Assembly (NCBI RefSeq): GCF_000518985.1
Contig: NZ_JAEQ01000021.1
Coordinates: 1 to 64,000, forward strand
Reading direction: 5' to 3'
Length of the DNA stretch: 64,000 bases
Source of the DNA: Chelativorans sp. J32
GTDB lineage: Bacteria > Pseudomonadota > Alphaproteobacteria > Rhizobiales > Rhizobiaceae
The notes below the pieces were generated by a model. The model was not told the DNA's origin. It ran no database searches and worked only from the letters and a program-made list of their open reading frames with translations. The position numbers were made by a program, and so were the translations under genes. Positions 16,729 to 26,150 of the stretch are shown here, piece by piece (within the stretch, counting starts at the first letter, position 1; every line of letters starts with the position of its first letter).

Positions 16729-17532
16729 TCACCTCTCAAAAATCCTCTTGAGGTTCACGAGGCGTGAGGTGACGACCATCGACAGGACGACCAGCGCGAT
16801 GGCGAATATGCCAGCCGCTGCTGCGGTCGGTTCGAATTTGTAGCGCATGGACACATACATCGCGGACGGCAGCGTCTGCAGGTCAGGCGCCGAAAGGAAC
16901 AGCGTCACCTCGAACTGACCGAACGAGACGATGAATGCAAAGATTGCGCCGGCCGAGATGGCCGAGCTGATGACCTTCAACGTCACCAGGCGAAAGGCGG
17001 TGAAGGGGGAGGCGCCCAGCGAGCGTGCCGCCTCTTCGAGGGAGCGGTCGAACCCGACGAGAGCCGCCGTCACCGTGGCGATGACGAACGGACAGGTGAC
17101 GATCACATGGCCGATCAGTAGCCCCGTCATCGTGCGGGCAAGTCCTAAATCCGACGTCACATAGAAGACGTAGAGCGCGAGCCCAAGAACGACTCCGGGA
17201 AGAACGATCGGCAACATGAAGAAGCCGCGCAGGAAGGAAACGAACGGGCCGCGGGAACGGGTCAGATAGATGGCCGCCATGGTGCCGATGGTGGTCGAGA
17301 TCAACGTGGAGACGAGCGCGACGACGAAGCTGACCCCGTAGGCGGAAAGGAACATCGACGACGTAAGGAAAGCCTTGATCCAGCGCAGCGACAAGCCCTG
17401 TGGCGGAAAGGTCAGATAATCGCCTGCATTGAGTCCAGCGAGAACGACCACCCCGACCGGCACCAGAAGGATTGCCAGCGAAATGAGCGAGATCGCCTTG
17501 AACACGAAGGGGATGTTCGTTTCCTCCTGCAT
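16729..17532 (-). CDS. ABC transporter permease (PotC-like)
   Basis: A 267-residue inner-membrane permease. The start chosen is ATG 17532 (MQEETNIPFVFKAISLISLA), which overlaps the stop of the upstream permease in an ATGA junction; the open frame extends far upstream but only as a shadow. About six membrane segments are visible (ISLAILLVPVGVVVLAGL, GFFMLPIVLPGVVLGLALYV). The EAA cytoplasmic loop SLEEAARSLGASPFTAFRLV, which contacts the ATPase, is well conserved. It forms a heterodimeric channel with the next gene's product. Confidence 0.92.
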   Translation of the reverse strand: MQEETNIPFVFKAISLISLAILLVPVGVVVLAGLNAGDYLTFPPQGLSLRWIKAFLTSSMFLSAYGVSFVVALVSTLISTTIGTMAAIYLTRSRGPFVSFLRGFFMLPIVLPGVVLGLALYVFYVTSDLGLARTMTGLLIGHVIVTCPFVIATVTAALVGFDRSLEEAARSLGASPFTAFRLVTLKVISSAISAGAIFAFIVSFGQFEVTLFLSAPDLQTLPSAMYVSMRYKFEPTAAAAGIFAIALVVLSMVVTSRLVNLKRIFER

Positions 17533-18446
17533 CAGGTGCGCCCTCCGGAGGTGCGAATTGCAGCCTGGTGATAGATGGCGACCGCGATGATGCTGGTCAC
17601 GAACAAGACGACGGCAATGGCGGCGCCGAACTGCCACCGTCCGACCTCGGCGATCTGCTGATAGATGTGGATGGGGAGCACCATCACCTTCCAGCCGCCC
17701 ATCAGGGCCGGCACGACATAGGAGCTGATCGACAGCGCGAAGACCAGGAGTGTGCCTGCAAGAATGCCGGGCATCGACAATGGCAATACGATGGAAAAGA
17801 ACGCCTGGATGCGCGAGGCGCCGAGTGCCCGCGCAGCCTCCTCGAGCGACGGGTGGATCGCCTTGATGATGCCGATCAGCGAAAGCACCATGAAGGGCAG
17901 GGTGATCTGCACCAGGCCGACGATGACGCCGAAGGTGTTGTACATCAGCGGAAGCGGTTGCGATACCAAGCCAGTATACAGCAGGAACCCGTTGATCAGC
18001 CCGTTGTCGCCCAACAGAACCATCAGGCCGAACATGCGGATGACCATGTCGAGCTGCATGGCCGAGAGGACCATGATCATCAGCAGCGTGTTGCGCCCGG
18101 GATTGACGGTCTTGGCAATGACATATGCTAGCGGATAGCCGAACAGCAGACTGGCCGTCGAGACGATCGCCGAAACCCATATGGAGCGCAGGATAGCTTC
18201 GTAGTAGGTCGCCCTGGTGAAGATTCGAATGAAATTGTCGAGCGTGAACTGGCTGGAGAGGCCGATGACGCCGGCGACGGATTTGTTGAAGGAGAGCCCG
18301 AAAAGGGAAGCCACGGGGATCACGAAGAAGACGATGAATATCAGGGCCGCAGGAACCGCCAGCCACCAGAGCCGGCCTCCATTGGCGCGGGCGGCGCGTA
18401 TCGGCCTTTCCACCCGTGCCTCGCTTTCAGTTCCCACCATCGTCAT
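17532..18446 (-). CDS. ABC transporter permease (PotB-like)
   Basis: A 304-residue permease with a short cytoplasmic N-terminus, a first membrane helix (WLAVPAALIFIVFFVIPVAS) and about six helices in all. The EAA loop reads SLEEAARALGASRIQAFFSI. It is translationally coupled to the second permease and lies 33 bp downstream of the racemase gene, so racemase and transporter are probably cotranscribed. The importer is type I with separate permease subunits, as in spermidine/putrescine and phosphonate systems. Confidence 0.92.
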   Translation of the reverse strand: MTMVGTESEARVERPIRAARANGGRLWWLAVPAALIFIVFFVIPVASLFGLSFNKSVAGVIGLSSQFTLDNFIRIFTRATYYEAILRSIWVSAIVSTASLLFGYPLAYVIAKTVNPGRNTLLMIMVLSAMQLDMVIRMFGLMVLLGDNGLINGFLLYTGLVSQPLPLMYNTFGVIVGLVQITLPFMVLSLIGIIKAIHPSLEEAARALGASRIQAFFSIVLPLSMPGILAGTLLVFALSISSYVVPALMGGWKVMVLPIHIYQQIAEVGRWQFGAAIAVVLFVTSIIAVAIYHQAAIRTSGGRT

Positions 18447-18479
18447 CCGCGCATCCCCGATCGCCGCCCCGGCATAGCG

Positions 18480-19250
18480 CTACTCGGCCGCGATTGCCCT
18501 GGGGAGCGTAATGTCGTCGTAACCGATGAGCTCCTTTTCCGGCGGCAGGGGGAAGGTGTACTTGCTCTGGGAGAGGTTGGAACGCACCAGCGCCGCTGCG
18601 ATGGAGACGGCGGTGGGAATGGGGTCCACGACCGGAATGTCGAGACCGCGGGCAAGCAGGCCTTCGCGCAGGCTTGCCGCGCAGCCCATCAGTCCCGTGC
18701 AACCGAAGATGAGAGCCTCGGCACCATCCTCCTCCACGGCACGAACGCCTTCCTGAACGAGCATGGCCTTGGTTCGCTCCAGGTCCTGCTCCAGCTCGAG
18801 AACGGGAATATCGACACTGCGCACGGAGGCGAGCTTGGTGGACAGCCCGGCAACGGCGGCCGTGTTTTCAAAGGCCGAGCGCAGTCTGCGCATGACGGTC
18901 AGCACCGAAAAACGATGTCCGAGCATCGCGGCGATATGCATGCCGGTTTCGCAGGGGCCGAGCACAGGGATCGTAGCGACCTCGCGGGCGGCGCGCAGGC
19001 CTGGATCGCCCATGCAGTCGATGACGACGGCATCCACGCCCTCGCTTTGCGCCCGGATGACCTCGGCGATCGTACCGGGAACAGAAACAGCGGCCTCGAA
19101 CTCGCTTTCGATGGAACCCGGGCCGGTGCGGATCTCCGCATGACTTACCGTCACGCCGGCATATTCGAGTGCTTTTAGATCGGAGAGCTTGCGGAAGCCT
19201 CGCGTCACGATCGGGGAAACTACACGGACTTCGACTGTGTCGGCTTTCAC
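18480..19250 (-). CDS. Asp/Glu/hydantoin racemase family protein
   Basis: A 256-residue enzyme starting at GTG 19250 (VKADTVEVRVVSPIVTRGF), with a GGGAG-type ribosome site just upstream; the frame is open further upstream but with no homology. The family's two catalytic cysteines are present, in VVIDCMGDPGLR and LIFGCTGLMGCA. Such proteins racemise hydantoins or amino acids through a two-base cofactor-independent mechanism. As first gene of the operon it would convert both enantiomers of an imported hydantoin-like substrate for the HyuA-like enzyme. Substrate assignment is by context. Confidence 0.88.
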   Translation of the reverse strand: MKADTVEVRVVSPIVTRGFRKLSDLKALEYAGVTVSHAEIRTGPGSIESEFEAAVSVPGTIAEVIRAQSEGVDAVVIDCMGDPGLRAAREVATIPVLGPCETGMHIAAMLGHRFSVLTVMRRLRSAFENTAAVAGLSTKLASVRSVDIPVLELEQDLERTKAMLVQEGVRAVEEDGAEALIFGCTGLMGCAASLREGLLARGLDIPVVDPIPTAVSIAAALVRSNLSQSKYTFPLPPEKELIGYDDITLPRAIAAE

Positions 19251-19592
19251 GATTTTCTCCCTTGCATCGGATCCTGCTGCAACGGTGCCGCAGAGAGGCC
19301 CACTGCGGAAGCACCGGAGATGAATAGGTGGCAAATTGATTCGGATGGGTAGCTCCGGGCGGGCACTCGGGACGAACCTAACCGAAAGGATAGGTGCTCT
19401 GAAAAAAATTATTTGCATCGCGGAGCTTACAGGGGACGGCTCATCAGAGCCCAGCGACTTTCCTGAGCCGCTCAAGCACGGTCGGGCGATTTGACTATCG
19501 CGTTGCCGCGGATAAGCCTTCGCAGGGAAGGGGGGTCTCGAAGGCGGCGTGCCGAGACTGCCCGGACATTCGACAAGCTATCCGAGGCCACC
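19251..19592. other. Divergent intergenic region, promoter of the racemase/ABC operon
   Basis: 342 bp separate the divergent racemase operon and nitroreductase gene. It includes an A/T-rich patch (CTGAAAAAAATTATTTGC near 19397-19414) in otherwise GC-rich DNA, a plausible promoter location. I see no clear inverted repeat or operator for the LuxR regulator. Confidence 0.35.
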
Positions 19593-20597
19593 ATGTCTTC
19601 GACCGCAGCAACGCAGCCCGCCAGCCTGCGCAGCAGGCTTTTGACGGCGTGGAGCCTGTTCGTCAACTACGCCTACGATTATCGCCGGTTCCGCAGCGCA
19701 TCCTTCATCGAAGGACCTCGCACCCGTGAGAACCGCCGGGCCCACATCCATCTGCTTGCCCACACGCTTGAATACGGCATGTCGCTCTCCGATCCACGCA
19801 AGGGTTTCGGAATGGAGAAGGTCAGGCTGCTCTGTGCCGAAATGCAGGAGTATATTTCCGCTTATGGCCGCGACGAGACGGTAGAGCTGGGGCTCGCGGT
19901 AATGGCGTCGCACATCGCATTTACCGCTTCACAAGGGGCGGACACTGCCGAAGCCCGGCGGCTTCTCCAGCCGTTGTTTTCCGCGGCAGGCCCCGTACCG
20001 AACGCCGCACTCGGCGGCACCGAGCAGGTGCGTGCGACCGATATCGCCAAGGATGCCTGCATCGATTTCGTATCGTTCATGGAAAGGCGCAACAGCGTGC
20101 GCCAGTATGCCGACCGACAGGTGGAACTCGAGAAGATCCGGCGCGCGGTGCGCGCTGCCCAGCAAACCCCTTCGAGCTGCAATCGGCAGACCTGTAAAGT
20201 CTATGCATTTACCGACAAACGATCGATTGCCCGCGTTCTCTCCCACCATGACGGCAATCGAGGTTTCGGCGACCAGCTCGGCGGCGTCTTCGTCGTAACC
20301 GTTGACCTGTCGCACTGGAATTCGGTGGGTGAACGCAATCAGGGCTGGGTCGACGGTGGCATGTTCGCGATGACCTTGGCGCTGGGCCTGCATGCGGAAG
20401 GACTGGGCGCCTGCATGCTTAACTGGAGTGCTCCGCGGGAGCGCGATAAGGCCTTGCGTGCATGCATCGGGATACCCGACCATGAGATCGTCATCACGCT
20501 GATCGGTTTCGGCCATCTGCGCGACGAGTTTCGTGTGCCCGTCTCACGCAGGAAATCTCTCGAAATGGTTTTGCGGCACGAGCCGCCTTTGAATTGA
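19593..20597 (+). CDS. Nitroreductase family protein
   Basis: A 334-residue protein; ATG 19593 (MSSTAATQPASLRSRLLT) follows GAGG, although the frame is open from 19491. The C-terminal ~190 residues are an FMN-dependent nitroreductase domain: MERRNSVRQYADRQVELEKI, RAAQQTPSSCNRQTCKVYAF, WVDGGMFAMTLALGLHAEGL and LIGFG. The N-terminal ~140 residues carry short motifs (EYGMSLSDPRKGFG) seen in nitroreductases linked to polysaccharide biosynthesis genes. No such neighbours exist here. It is transcribed divergently from the racemase operon and has no evident partner. Confidence 0.85.
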   Translation: MSSTAATQPASLRSRLLTAWSLFVNYAYDYRRFRSASFIEGPRTRENRRAHIHLLAHTLEYGMSLSDPRKGFGMEKVRLLCAEMQEYISAYGRDETVELGLAVMASHIAFTASQGADTAEARRLLQPLFSAAGPVPNAALGGTEQVRATDIAKDACIDFVSFMERRNSVRQYADRQVELEKIRRAVRAAQQTPSSCNRQTCKVYAFTDKRSIARVLSHHDGNRGFGDQLGGVFVVTVDLSHWNSVGERNQGWVDGGMFAMTLALGLHAEGLGACMLNWSAPRERDKALRACIGIPDHEIVITLIGFGHLRDEFRVPVSRRKSLEMVLRHEPPLN

Positions 20598-20696
20598 TCA
20601 GTCGCCGGAATCTCCGGACTTCAAAGTTATCCCGATTGTTCGTCGGCTTGCGCAAAGTCAAAGCTTAGATCGTTACGCTTGAGATCGCCCATGGAT

Positions 20697-22187
20697 CTAG
20701 GCTTTTACGGTTTGCTTCTGATGCGCCGTATCCAGCCTATAGCTCGGCGTGCTGTAGGCGCTTTGTTTCGAAAGACTGAAGGTCATGACCCACGTCATGG
20801 TTTCCGGACCATAAGTGCACCGGGCGGTACCACCTTCCGCCGCCGTGCTGCGTTCGATCAGGCTGGTCCCGAAGCCGCGCTTCGAGCGCGGCGGCTCGAT
20901 CGGCCGGCCGACGGCTTCGTTCCATTCGAGCTGTAGCGTCTCGCCATCAAACACCCAGTTCAGGTCGATCCGGCCCTTGGCCGAGGAGAGGGCACCGTGC
21001 TTCTGGGCGTTCGTGGTAAGTTCGTGAAGGATCAAGGCCAAATGGAGGGCCAGCTGAGGCGGCAGATAGACGTCAGGTCCGAAAATCGAAAGCCTGCTTT
21101 CCTCGATCGCACTCACATGCCGCTGATCCTGTATGAGCTGGACAAGCCTGGTGCCGCTCCAATTGGTGCTGCTCAGGAGTGAGTGGGCGCGTGCGAGCGA
21201 TTGCAGACGGCCGGAAAAATTGGCGGCGAAATCCGTCGGATCGTGCGAATGACGCAATGTCTGGGTGGCGATCGCCTGCACCGTCGCCAAGGTGTTCTTC
21301 ACACGATGGTTGAGCTCGCCCATCAAAAGCTCCTGGGTTGCTTCGGCTCGCTTGCGCTCCGTGACGTCCAAGATTTGCACATTCACCGACGCGAGATTGC
21401 CGAGCGAGTCGCGAAGCGCCGAAACATACCATTCCGTGTCGATGACATTGCCGTTCTTGCAGTTGTTTCGCTGGTGCTGGATGTTTCGCAGTCGCTTGCC
21501 GCGCTTCATCTCTTCCGCCGAAGCGGCGAAATGGTCAATTCCCTCCTCATGAAGCCAATCCAGATCGAACACGCTCTTTCCGACGACCTCCTCGGCGCTC
21601 CAGCCGAACATCCGCTCGGCGCCCTTTGACCAGGAAATCACCCGGAAATCCGGGTCGAACTCTACGACTCCGAGGGGAGAATTGTCGTGATGGGCCTGCA
21701 GCCGCGCCAAGGCATTTGCCAGTTTGCGGGCCGCGTCCTGCAATTCGTCACGCTGATGGGCAAGCTCTTGCCTCTGACATGCCAGCTCGAAGAAGACGCC
21801 GACCTTGTTTTTGAGCATCTGCGGGTCGAGCGGCTTCAACAGATAGTCGACCGCGCCCGATTCGTAGCCGCGAAAACGGCGCCGCTCGTCAGTGGCGACG
21901 GCCGTGAGGAAGATGATCGGTATGCGCCGTGTCCGCTCCGTTCCGCGCATCATCTCCGCGAGTTCGAAGCCGTCCATCTCCGGCATCTGGACATCAAGCA
22001 AGGCGAGCGCGAAATCGTGCACAAGCAGGAGTTCGAGCGCTTCGCGCCCGGAGCGGGCTCTGATCAGTTCGAGCCCGTCGCGCTGCAAAAGCGCTTCCAG
22101 CGCGAGGAGGTTCTCCTCGATGTCGTCGACCAGCAGGAACTTTATGTTGTCATGCGGAGGCATGACCGGCACTTTCGGCATGCTCAT
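20697..22187 (-). CDS. Receiver-PAS-HWE histidine kinase
   Basis: A 496-residue cytoplasmic signalling protein. The N-terminal receiver (FLLVDDIEENLLALEALLQR; phospho-Asp in ALLDVQMPEMDGF; Lys in LLKPLD) is followed by a coiled coil and a PAS domain (SPLGVVEFDPDFRVISWSKG, AERMFGWSAEEVVGKSVFDL). The HWE/HisKA_2 kinase has the H-box GELNHRVKNTLATVQAIATQ and an HWE-type ATPase. HWE kinases often feed PhyR or other stress responses in Rhizobiales. It overlaps cheR by 38 bp, so the two are translationally coupled, and the receiver could be a target of the hybrid kinase upstream. Confidence 0.92.
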   Translation of the reverse strand: MSMPKVPVMPPHDNIKFLLVDDIEENLLALEALLQRDGLELIRARSGREALELLLVHDFALALLDVQMPEMDGFELAEMMRGTERTRRIPIIFLTAVATDERRRFRGYESGAVDYLLKPLDPQMLKNKVGVFFELACQRQELAHQRDELQDAARKLANALARLQAHHDNSPLGVVEFDPDFRVISWSKGAERMFGWSAEEVVGKSVFDLDWLHEEGIDHFAASAEEMKRGKRLRNIQHQRNNCKNGNVIDTEWYVSALRDSLGNLASVNVQILDVTERKRAEATQELLMGELNHRVKNTLATVQAIATQTLRHSHDPTDFAANFSGRLQSLARAHSLLSSTNWSGTRLVQLIQDQRHVSAIEESRLSIFGPDVYLPPQLALHLALILHELTTNAQKHGALSSAKGRIDLNWVFDGETLQLEWNEAVGRPIEPPRSKRGFGTSLIERSTAAEGGTARCTYGPETMTWVMTFSLSKQSAYSTPSYRLDTAHQKQTVKA

Positions 22188-23010
22188 GATGAGTGGTTTT
22201 CCGGTATATCCGCTCCTGTTCTACGAATCCTGTGAAGTCCGAGGCATGGCTCGAGAAGTGGAGGCTCTCCCGCGATCCGAGCCCAAGGAAGCCGCCGCGG
22301 ACCAAAGCCGTTTTGAACAGCCCTATCGCCCGTTCCTGCAGATTCCGATCGAAATAAATGAGGACGTTTCGGCAAGAGACGAGGTGCACCTCGGCAAACA
22401 CCGCATCCGATACAAGGTTGTGTTCGGCAAACACAGCGCGTGAACGCAGCGATCTATCGAAGACGGCCGCGCCATAGGCAGCGGTATAGTAGTCCGATAG
22501 GGAGGTCCTGCCTCCGGAGCGTCGGTGGTTGTCCGTGAAGAGCGGGATCCGCTCCGATTCATAGATGCCGGCCTCGGCCTTGCGAAGGGCATGCGGATTG
22601 ATGTCGGTCGCGTAGAAGATGGTCTTGGAATCGAGCCCCTCCTCGCGGAACAGGATGGCCAGCGAATAAAGCTCCTCTCCGGCCGCACATCCCGCCACCC
22701 AGACCTTAAGCGAAGGGTAGGTTCTCAAATGCGGCACCACCAGTTCGCGCAAGGCGCGAAAATAGGACGGATCACGGAACATCTCGCTGACCTGCACCGT
22801 GAGGAAGTTCAGCAGGTCGGGAACGATCGAAGGCTCGTGCAGGATTCTCTCCTGTAACGCGGAGAGGCTGCGGCAGCCGAAATGCTGTTGGGCATGGCGC
22901 AGCCTGCGCACCATGGAAGGAGCGGCATATCCGCTGAAGTCGTAATGGTAGCGCCGGCTAATCGCCTCCAGTACCAGCTCGACTTCTATATCCTCAACCG
23001 ATTGCGACAC
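22150..23010 (-). CDS. cheR: CheR-type protein-glutamate methyltransferase
   Basis: A 286-residue CheR homologue. The all-alpha N-terminal domain (ISRRYHYDFSGYAAPSMVRR) leads to a SAM-binding domain with VWVAGCAAGEELYSLAILFR and IFYATDINPHALRKAEAGIY, and the HLVSCRNVLIYFDRNLQERA motif. It methylates glutamates on chemoreceptor-like or sensor proteins. No CheB and no methyl-accepting protein is encoded here. In rhizobial clusters like this the partner is often the adjacent hybrid kinase with its coiled coil. It lies 11 bp downstream of that kinase gene. Confidence 0.9.
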   Translation of the reverse strand: MSQSVEDIEVELVLEAISRRYHYDFSGYAAPSMVRRLRHAQQHFGCRSLSALQERILHEPSIVPDLLNFLTVQVSEMFRDPSYFRALRELVVPHLRTYPSLKVWVAGCAAGEELYSLAILFREEGLDSKTIFYATDINPHALRKAEAGIYESERIPLFTDNHRRSGGRTSLSDYYTAAYGAAVFDRSLRSRAVFAEHNLVSDAVFAEVHLVSCRNVLIYFDRNLQERAIGLFKTALVRGGFLGLGSRESLHFSSHASDFTGFVEQERIYRKTTHHEHAESAGHASA

Positions 23011-23021
23011 GCTCTAGGCCC

Positions 23022-26000
23022 CTATCGCGGCATCCACACCCTAACAAGCGACAGCAGTTTGTCGACATCCAGCGGCTTTGCGAGATAGTCGTTCGCGCCG
23101 GCCGCCAAACATTGCTCCTGATCTCCCGCCATGGCTTTCGCCGTAAGGGCGATGATGGGAAGGGACCGCCACTTTTTCTGCTTCCTGATTTCGCGCGTCG
23201 CGGTCAATCCGTCCATCTCGGGCATCATGATATCCATGAGCACGAAATCGACGGTGGATCCTGTCTTTGCGGCAGCTTCCAGCGCATCCAACGCCTCACG
23301 ACCGTTCCTGGCGATCTGCACGATCGCTCCGTGGGGCTCGAATATGCTCATCAGGGCGTAGACATTCCTGATGTCGTCTTCAACCACGAGGATGCGCCGG
23401 CCATCCAGCGCAGCATCGCGGCTGAGCGACCGGGACAGCATTTCCCGTTTCTGCTCGGGCAGATCGGAAACGACCTGGTGCAGGAAGAGCGTGACCTCGT
23501 CCAAGAGACGTTCGGGCGATTTTGCGCCTTTGATGATGATGGACTTCGAGAATTTGCGCAGGCGCAGTTCTTCGTCAGCCGAGAGGTCGCGGCCAGTATA
23601 GACGATAGGCGGCGGGAAGGCGTAGGCCTCGTCCCGGCTAAGCTGCTCCAGAACGTCGAACCCGGATGCATCGGGAAGGCTGAGGTCCAGAACCATACAG
23701 TCGAAGGTTTCTCCCTTCAGCCGTTCGAGGCATTCCGCAGCGGAGCTCACGTCAATCGCTTCCACATCGTGGGAGGAGAGCAGCAGGCGGAGGCTTTCAC
23801 GTTGCCTTTCGTCGTCCTCGACGATGAGCACCCGGCGCATTCGCTGGGCGAGGCGCGTTTCCAGCCCGCGAAGGGCGCGGGCGAGTTCGTCGCGTTTGAC
23901 CGGTTTCAGCATATAGCTGACCGCCCCGAAGGAGAGTGCGAGCTGAGTGTAATCCCCCACGGAAACGACATGGACGGGAATGTGTCGGGTGCGAACATCG
24001 TGCTTGATGCGGTCGAGCACGAGGAGACCCGAGTGGTCCGGCAGGCCGATATCCAGGATGACGCCGGACGGCAGATACTGGCGCGCGAGCAGAATGCCCT
24101 CGTCGGCGGTTCCGGCGATGAGGCATTGGAAGCCCAGCTCATGCGCGAGTTCGTAAAGTATCTGCGCGAAGGCAGGATCGTCCTCTACCACGAGGATCGT
24201 ACGGCGGTCTCCGGCAAGGCGCTCCCGGTCGTCCACGACGTGACGGCTGACCATCCTGTTTTCCGGGCTGAGGGCGGCGGCTCTTGCCGCTTTCTTGGCC
24301 TTTGAAATGGGCTCGGGTTTGCTTACGCGCGGCCGTTCCTCCACTTCCGGAGCCGCCGCGGCGTCGGGGTTCGGCTCATAGATCTCCGGCACGACCAGGG
24401 TGAAGGAGCTGCCGCTGCCGACGTCGCTTTCGAGTTCTATTTCGCCCCCAAGGAGCTTGGCCAGCTCACGGCAGATGGAGAGGCCAAGTCCGGTGCCTCC
24501 ATATTTTCTGCTGACCGAGCCGTCCGCCTGGTGGAAGGCTTCGAAGATCGCCTCTTGCTTGTCCTTAGGAATGCCGATGCCGGTGTCCCTCACGGTGAAG
24601 GCGATCCGGTTCTCGCCGCGCCTTTCCACGAGGAGCGCCACCTCACCCTTCTCGGTGAATTTCAGAGCATTCGACAGGAAGTTTTTGAGGACCTGCTCGA
24701 TCCTTTGCGGATCGATCTCCATCTCAGCGGGCAAATTTTGTGAAACTTCAGTGCGGAAGGACAGCCCCTTCTGCATGGCGGAAGGCTGGAACGTGGTTTC
24801 CAACTTTCTGGTGATGTCATCGATCCGCACACGCTGCGGCTGGATTTCCAGGTGCCCGGCCTCGATCCGCGAAATATCGAGGATGTCGTTGATCAGCGTG
24901 AGGAGGTCGTTGCCCGCCGTTTCGATCGTCTGGGCATATTTGATCTGATCAGCCGTGAGATTTCCTCCCCGATTATCGGCCAGGAGCCGGGCCATGATCA
25001 GCAATGAGTTGAGCGGTGTGCGCAGCTCATGCGACATGTTTGCCAGGAACTCGGACTTGTATCGACTTGCCTGCTCAAGGTCCTGGGCCTGCTCCTGCAG
25101 TTGCTCCTGCACCCGGGTCAGATCGTCTTTCTGGCGCTCCAGAAGCTGCGTCTGCTCTTCAAGCTGCGCATTCGACTGCTCCAGTTCGGACTGCTGGAGT
25201 TCAAGCCGGGCCTGAGATTCCTGAAGCGAACGGCTTTGCGCCTGGAGTTCGTCGTTTGCTGCCTTGAGTTCCTCGCTTTGCGCCTGAAGCTCCTCCGCCT
25301 GGCGTTGCGTCTCTTCGAGCAGTTCCTGAAGGCGCGTGCGATATTGCGCGGAGCGCACCGCGATCGCGATTGTTTCCGAGACCTGCTGTACCAAAGCGAC
25401 GGAATCGGCCGTGTCATTCCTGAGGAAACCAAGTTCCAGGACGGCATTGACCTGCCCGTCTGCTGCCGCCGGAGCGATCAAGAGCTGACGCGGTTTCGAT
25501 TTCCCGAGACTTGAGCCGAAATAAAGATAGCCATCCGGCACGTCCTCAATCACGAAGGAACGCTGGTCGCTTGCCGCCTGGCCGATGAGACCGTCACCAT
25601 CCTTCAGGGTTTCCGGGACAGGAGCATCGTCAGGTACGCCATAGGTGGCTGTGCGCACGAACATGCCGCCATCCCGAACGAAGAGTGCGCCGGCCTTGGC
25701 ATCCATATATTCGGCCAGAAACCGCAGGATTTTACTCCCCATGTCCTGCAGCCGCTGCTCGCCGGCCATGTTCAAGGAGAGACCGACCTGACCCGCCTGG
25801 ATCCATTCCTGCCTGCGCACCGCCATCTTGTTGCGAATGAAAAAATGGCTCGTCCCGGCGACCACCCAAAGGGTAAAAACGCCAAGCGCGCGGTTGATGC
25901 GAGCAATCTCCGGATCGACGCCAGGTGGCGCGTAGATATAGCCGAGCACGACGAGCAGGGTGATCGCGGCCGCCACCGCCAACGGCGCCTGAGGCTTAGA

Positions 26001-26150
26001 GAGAAGATAACAAAGAGCCACCGGCAGGACGTAGATGACCCATATTGCTGTTCCGAGAGGAAGAAACAGGTCTGCTGCGAAGGGCAGCAGTGTGAGCCCG
26101 GCGATGATGGCGTAAATCAGTGGTTCCAATTTTGGCGAACCGGCGACCAT
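23022..26150 (-). CDS. Large hybrid sensor histidine kinase with GAF and three receiver domains
   Basis: A 1042-residue membrane kinase. About four N-terminal membrane segments (first: LIYAIIAGLTLLPFAADLFL) are followed by a GAF domain (~150-280) and a glutamine/glutamate-rich coiled coil (~285-380) with repeats such as QAEELQAQSEELKAANDELQ. The HisKA H-box is FLANMSHELRTPLNSLLIMA; the ATPase has NALKFTEKG, DTGIGIP and GGTGLGLSI. Three receivers follow, each with a phospho-Asp: VILDIGLPDHSG, CMVLDLSLPDASG and VLMDIMMPEMDG. It heads a three-gene operon with cheR and the HWE kinase. The coiled coil resembles the signalling helices that CheR methylates. The signal is unknown. Confidence 0.93.
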   Translation of the reverse strand: MVAGSPKLEPLIYAIIAGLTLLPFAADLFLPLGTAIWVIYVLPVALCYLLSKPQAPLAVAAAITLLVVLGYIYAPPGVDPEIARINRALGVFTLWVVAGTSHFFIRNKMAVRRQEWIQAGQVGLSLNMAGEQRLQDMGSKILRFLAEYMDAKAGALFVRDGGMFVRTATYGVPDDAPVPETLKDGDGLIGQAASDQRSFVIEDVPDGYLYFGSSLGKSKPRQLLIAPAAADGQVNAVLELGFLRNDTADSVALVQQVSETIAIAVRSAQYRTRLQELLEETQRQAEELQAQSEELKAANDELQAQSRSLQESQARLELQQSELEQSNAQLEEQTQLLERQKDDLTRVQEQLQEQAQDLEQASRYKSEFLANMSHELRTPLNSLLIMARLLADNRGGNLTADQIKYAQTIETAGNDLLTLINDILDISRIEAGHLEIQPQRVRIDDITRKLETTFQPSAMQKGLSFRTEVSQNLPAEMEIDPQRIEQVLKNFLSNALKFTEKGEVALLVERRGENRIAFTVRDTGIGIPKDKQEAIFEAFHQADGSVSRKYGGTGLGLSICRELAKLLGGEIELESDVGSGSSFTLVVPEIYEPNPDAAAAPEVEERPRVSKPEPISKAKKAARAAALSPENRMVSRHVVDDRERLAGDRRTILVVEDDPAFAQILYELAHELGFQCLIAGTADEGILLARQYLPSGVILDIGLPDHSGLLVLDRIKHDVRTRHIPVHVVSVGDYTQLALSFGAVSYMLKPVKRDELARALRGLETRLAQRMRRVLIVEDDERQRESLRLLLSSHDVEAIDVSSAAECLERLKGETFDCMVLDLSLPDASGFDVLEQLSRDEAYAFPPPIVYTGRDLSADEELRLRKFSKSIIIKGAKSPERLLDEVTLFLHQVVSDLPEQKREMLSRSLSRDAALDGRRILVVEDDIRNVYALMSIFEPHGAIVQIARNGREALDALEAAAKTGSTVDFVLMDIMMPEMDGLTATREIRKQKKWRSLPIIALTAKAMAGDQEQCLAAGANDYLAKPLDVDKLLSLVRVWMPR

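Noticed and set aside
16729-18366. A 545-codon frame covering both permeases
   Set aside because: Only the last 267 codons are a permease; the first part is an out-of-frame reading of the upstream permease gene.
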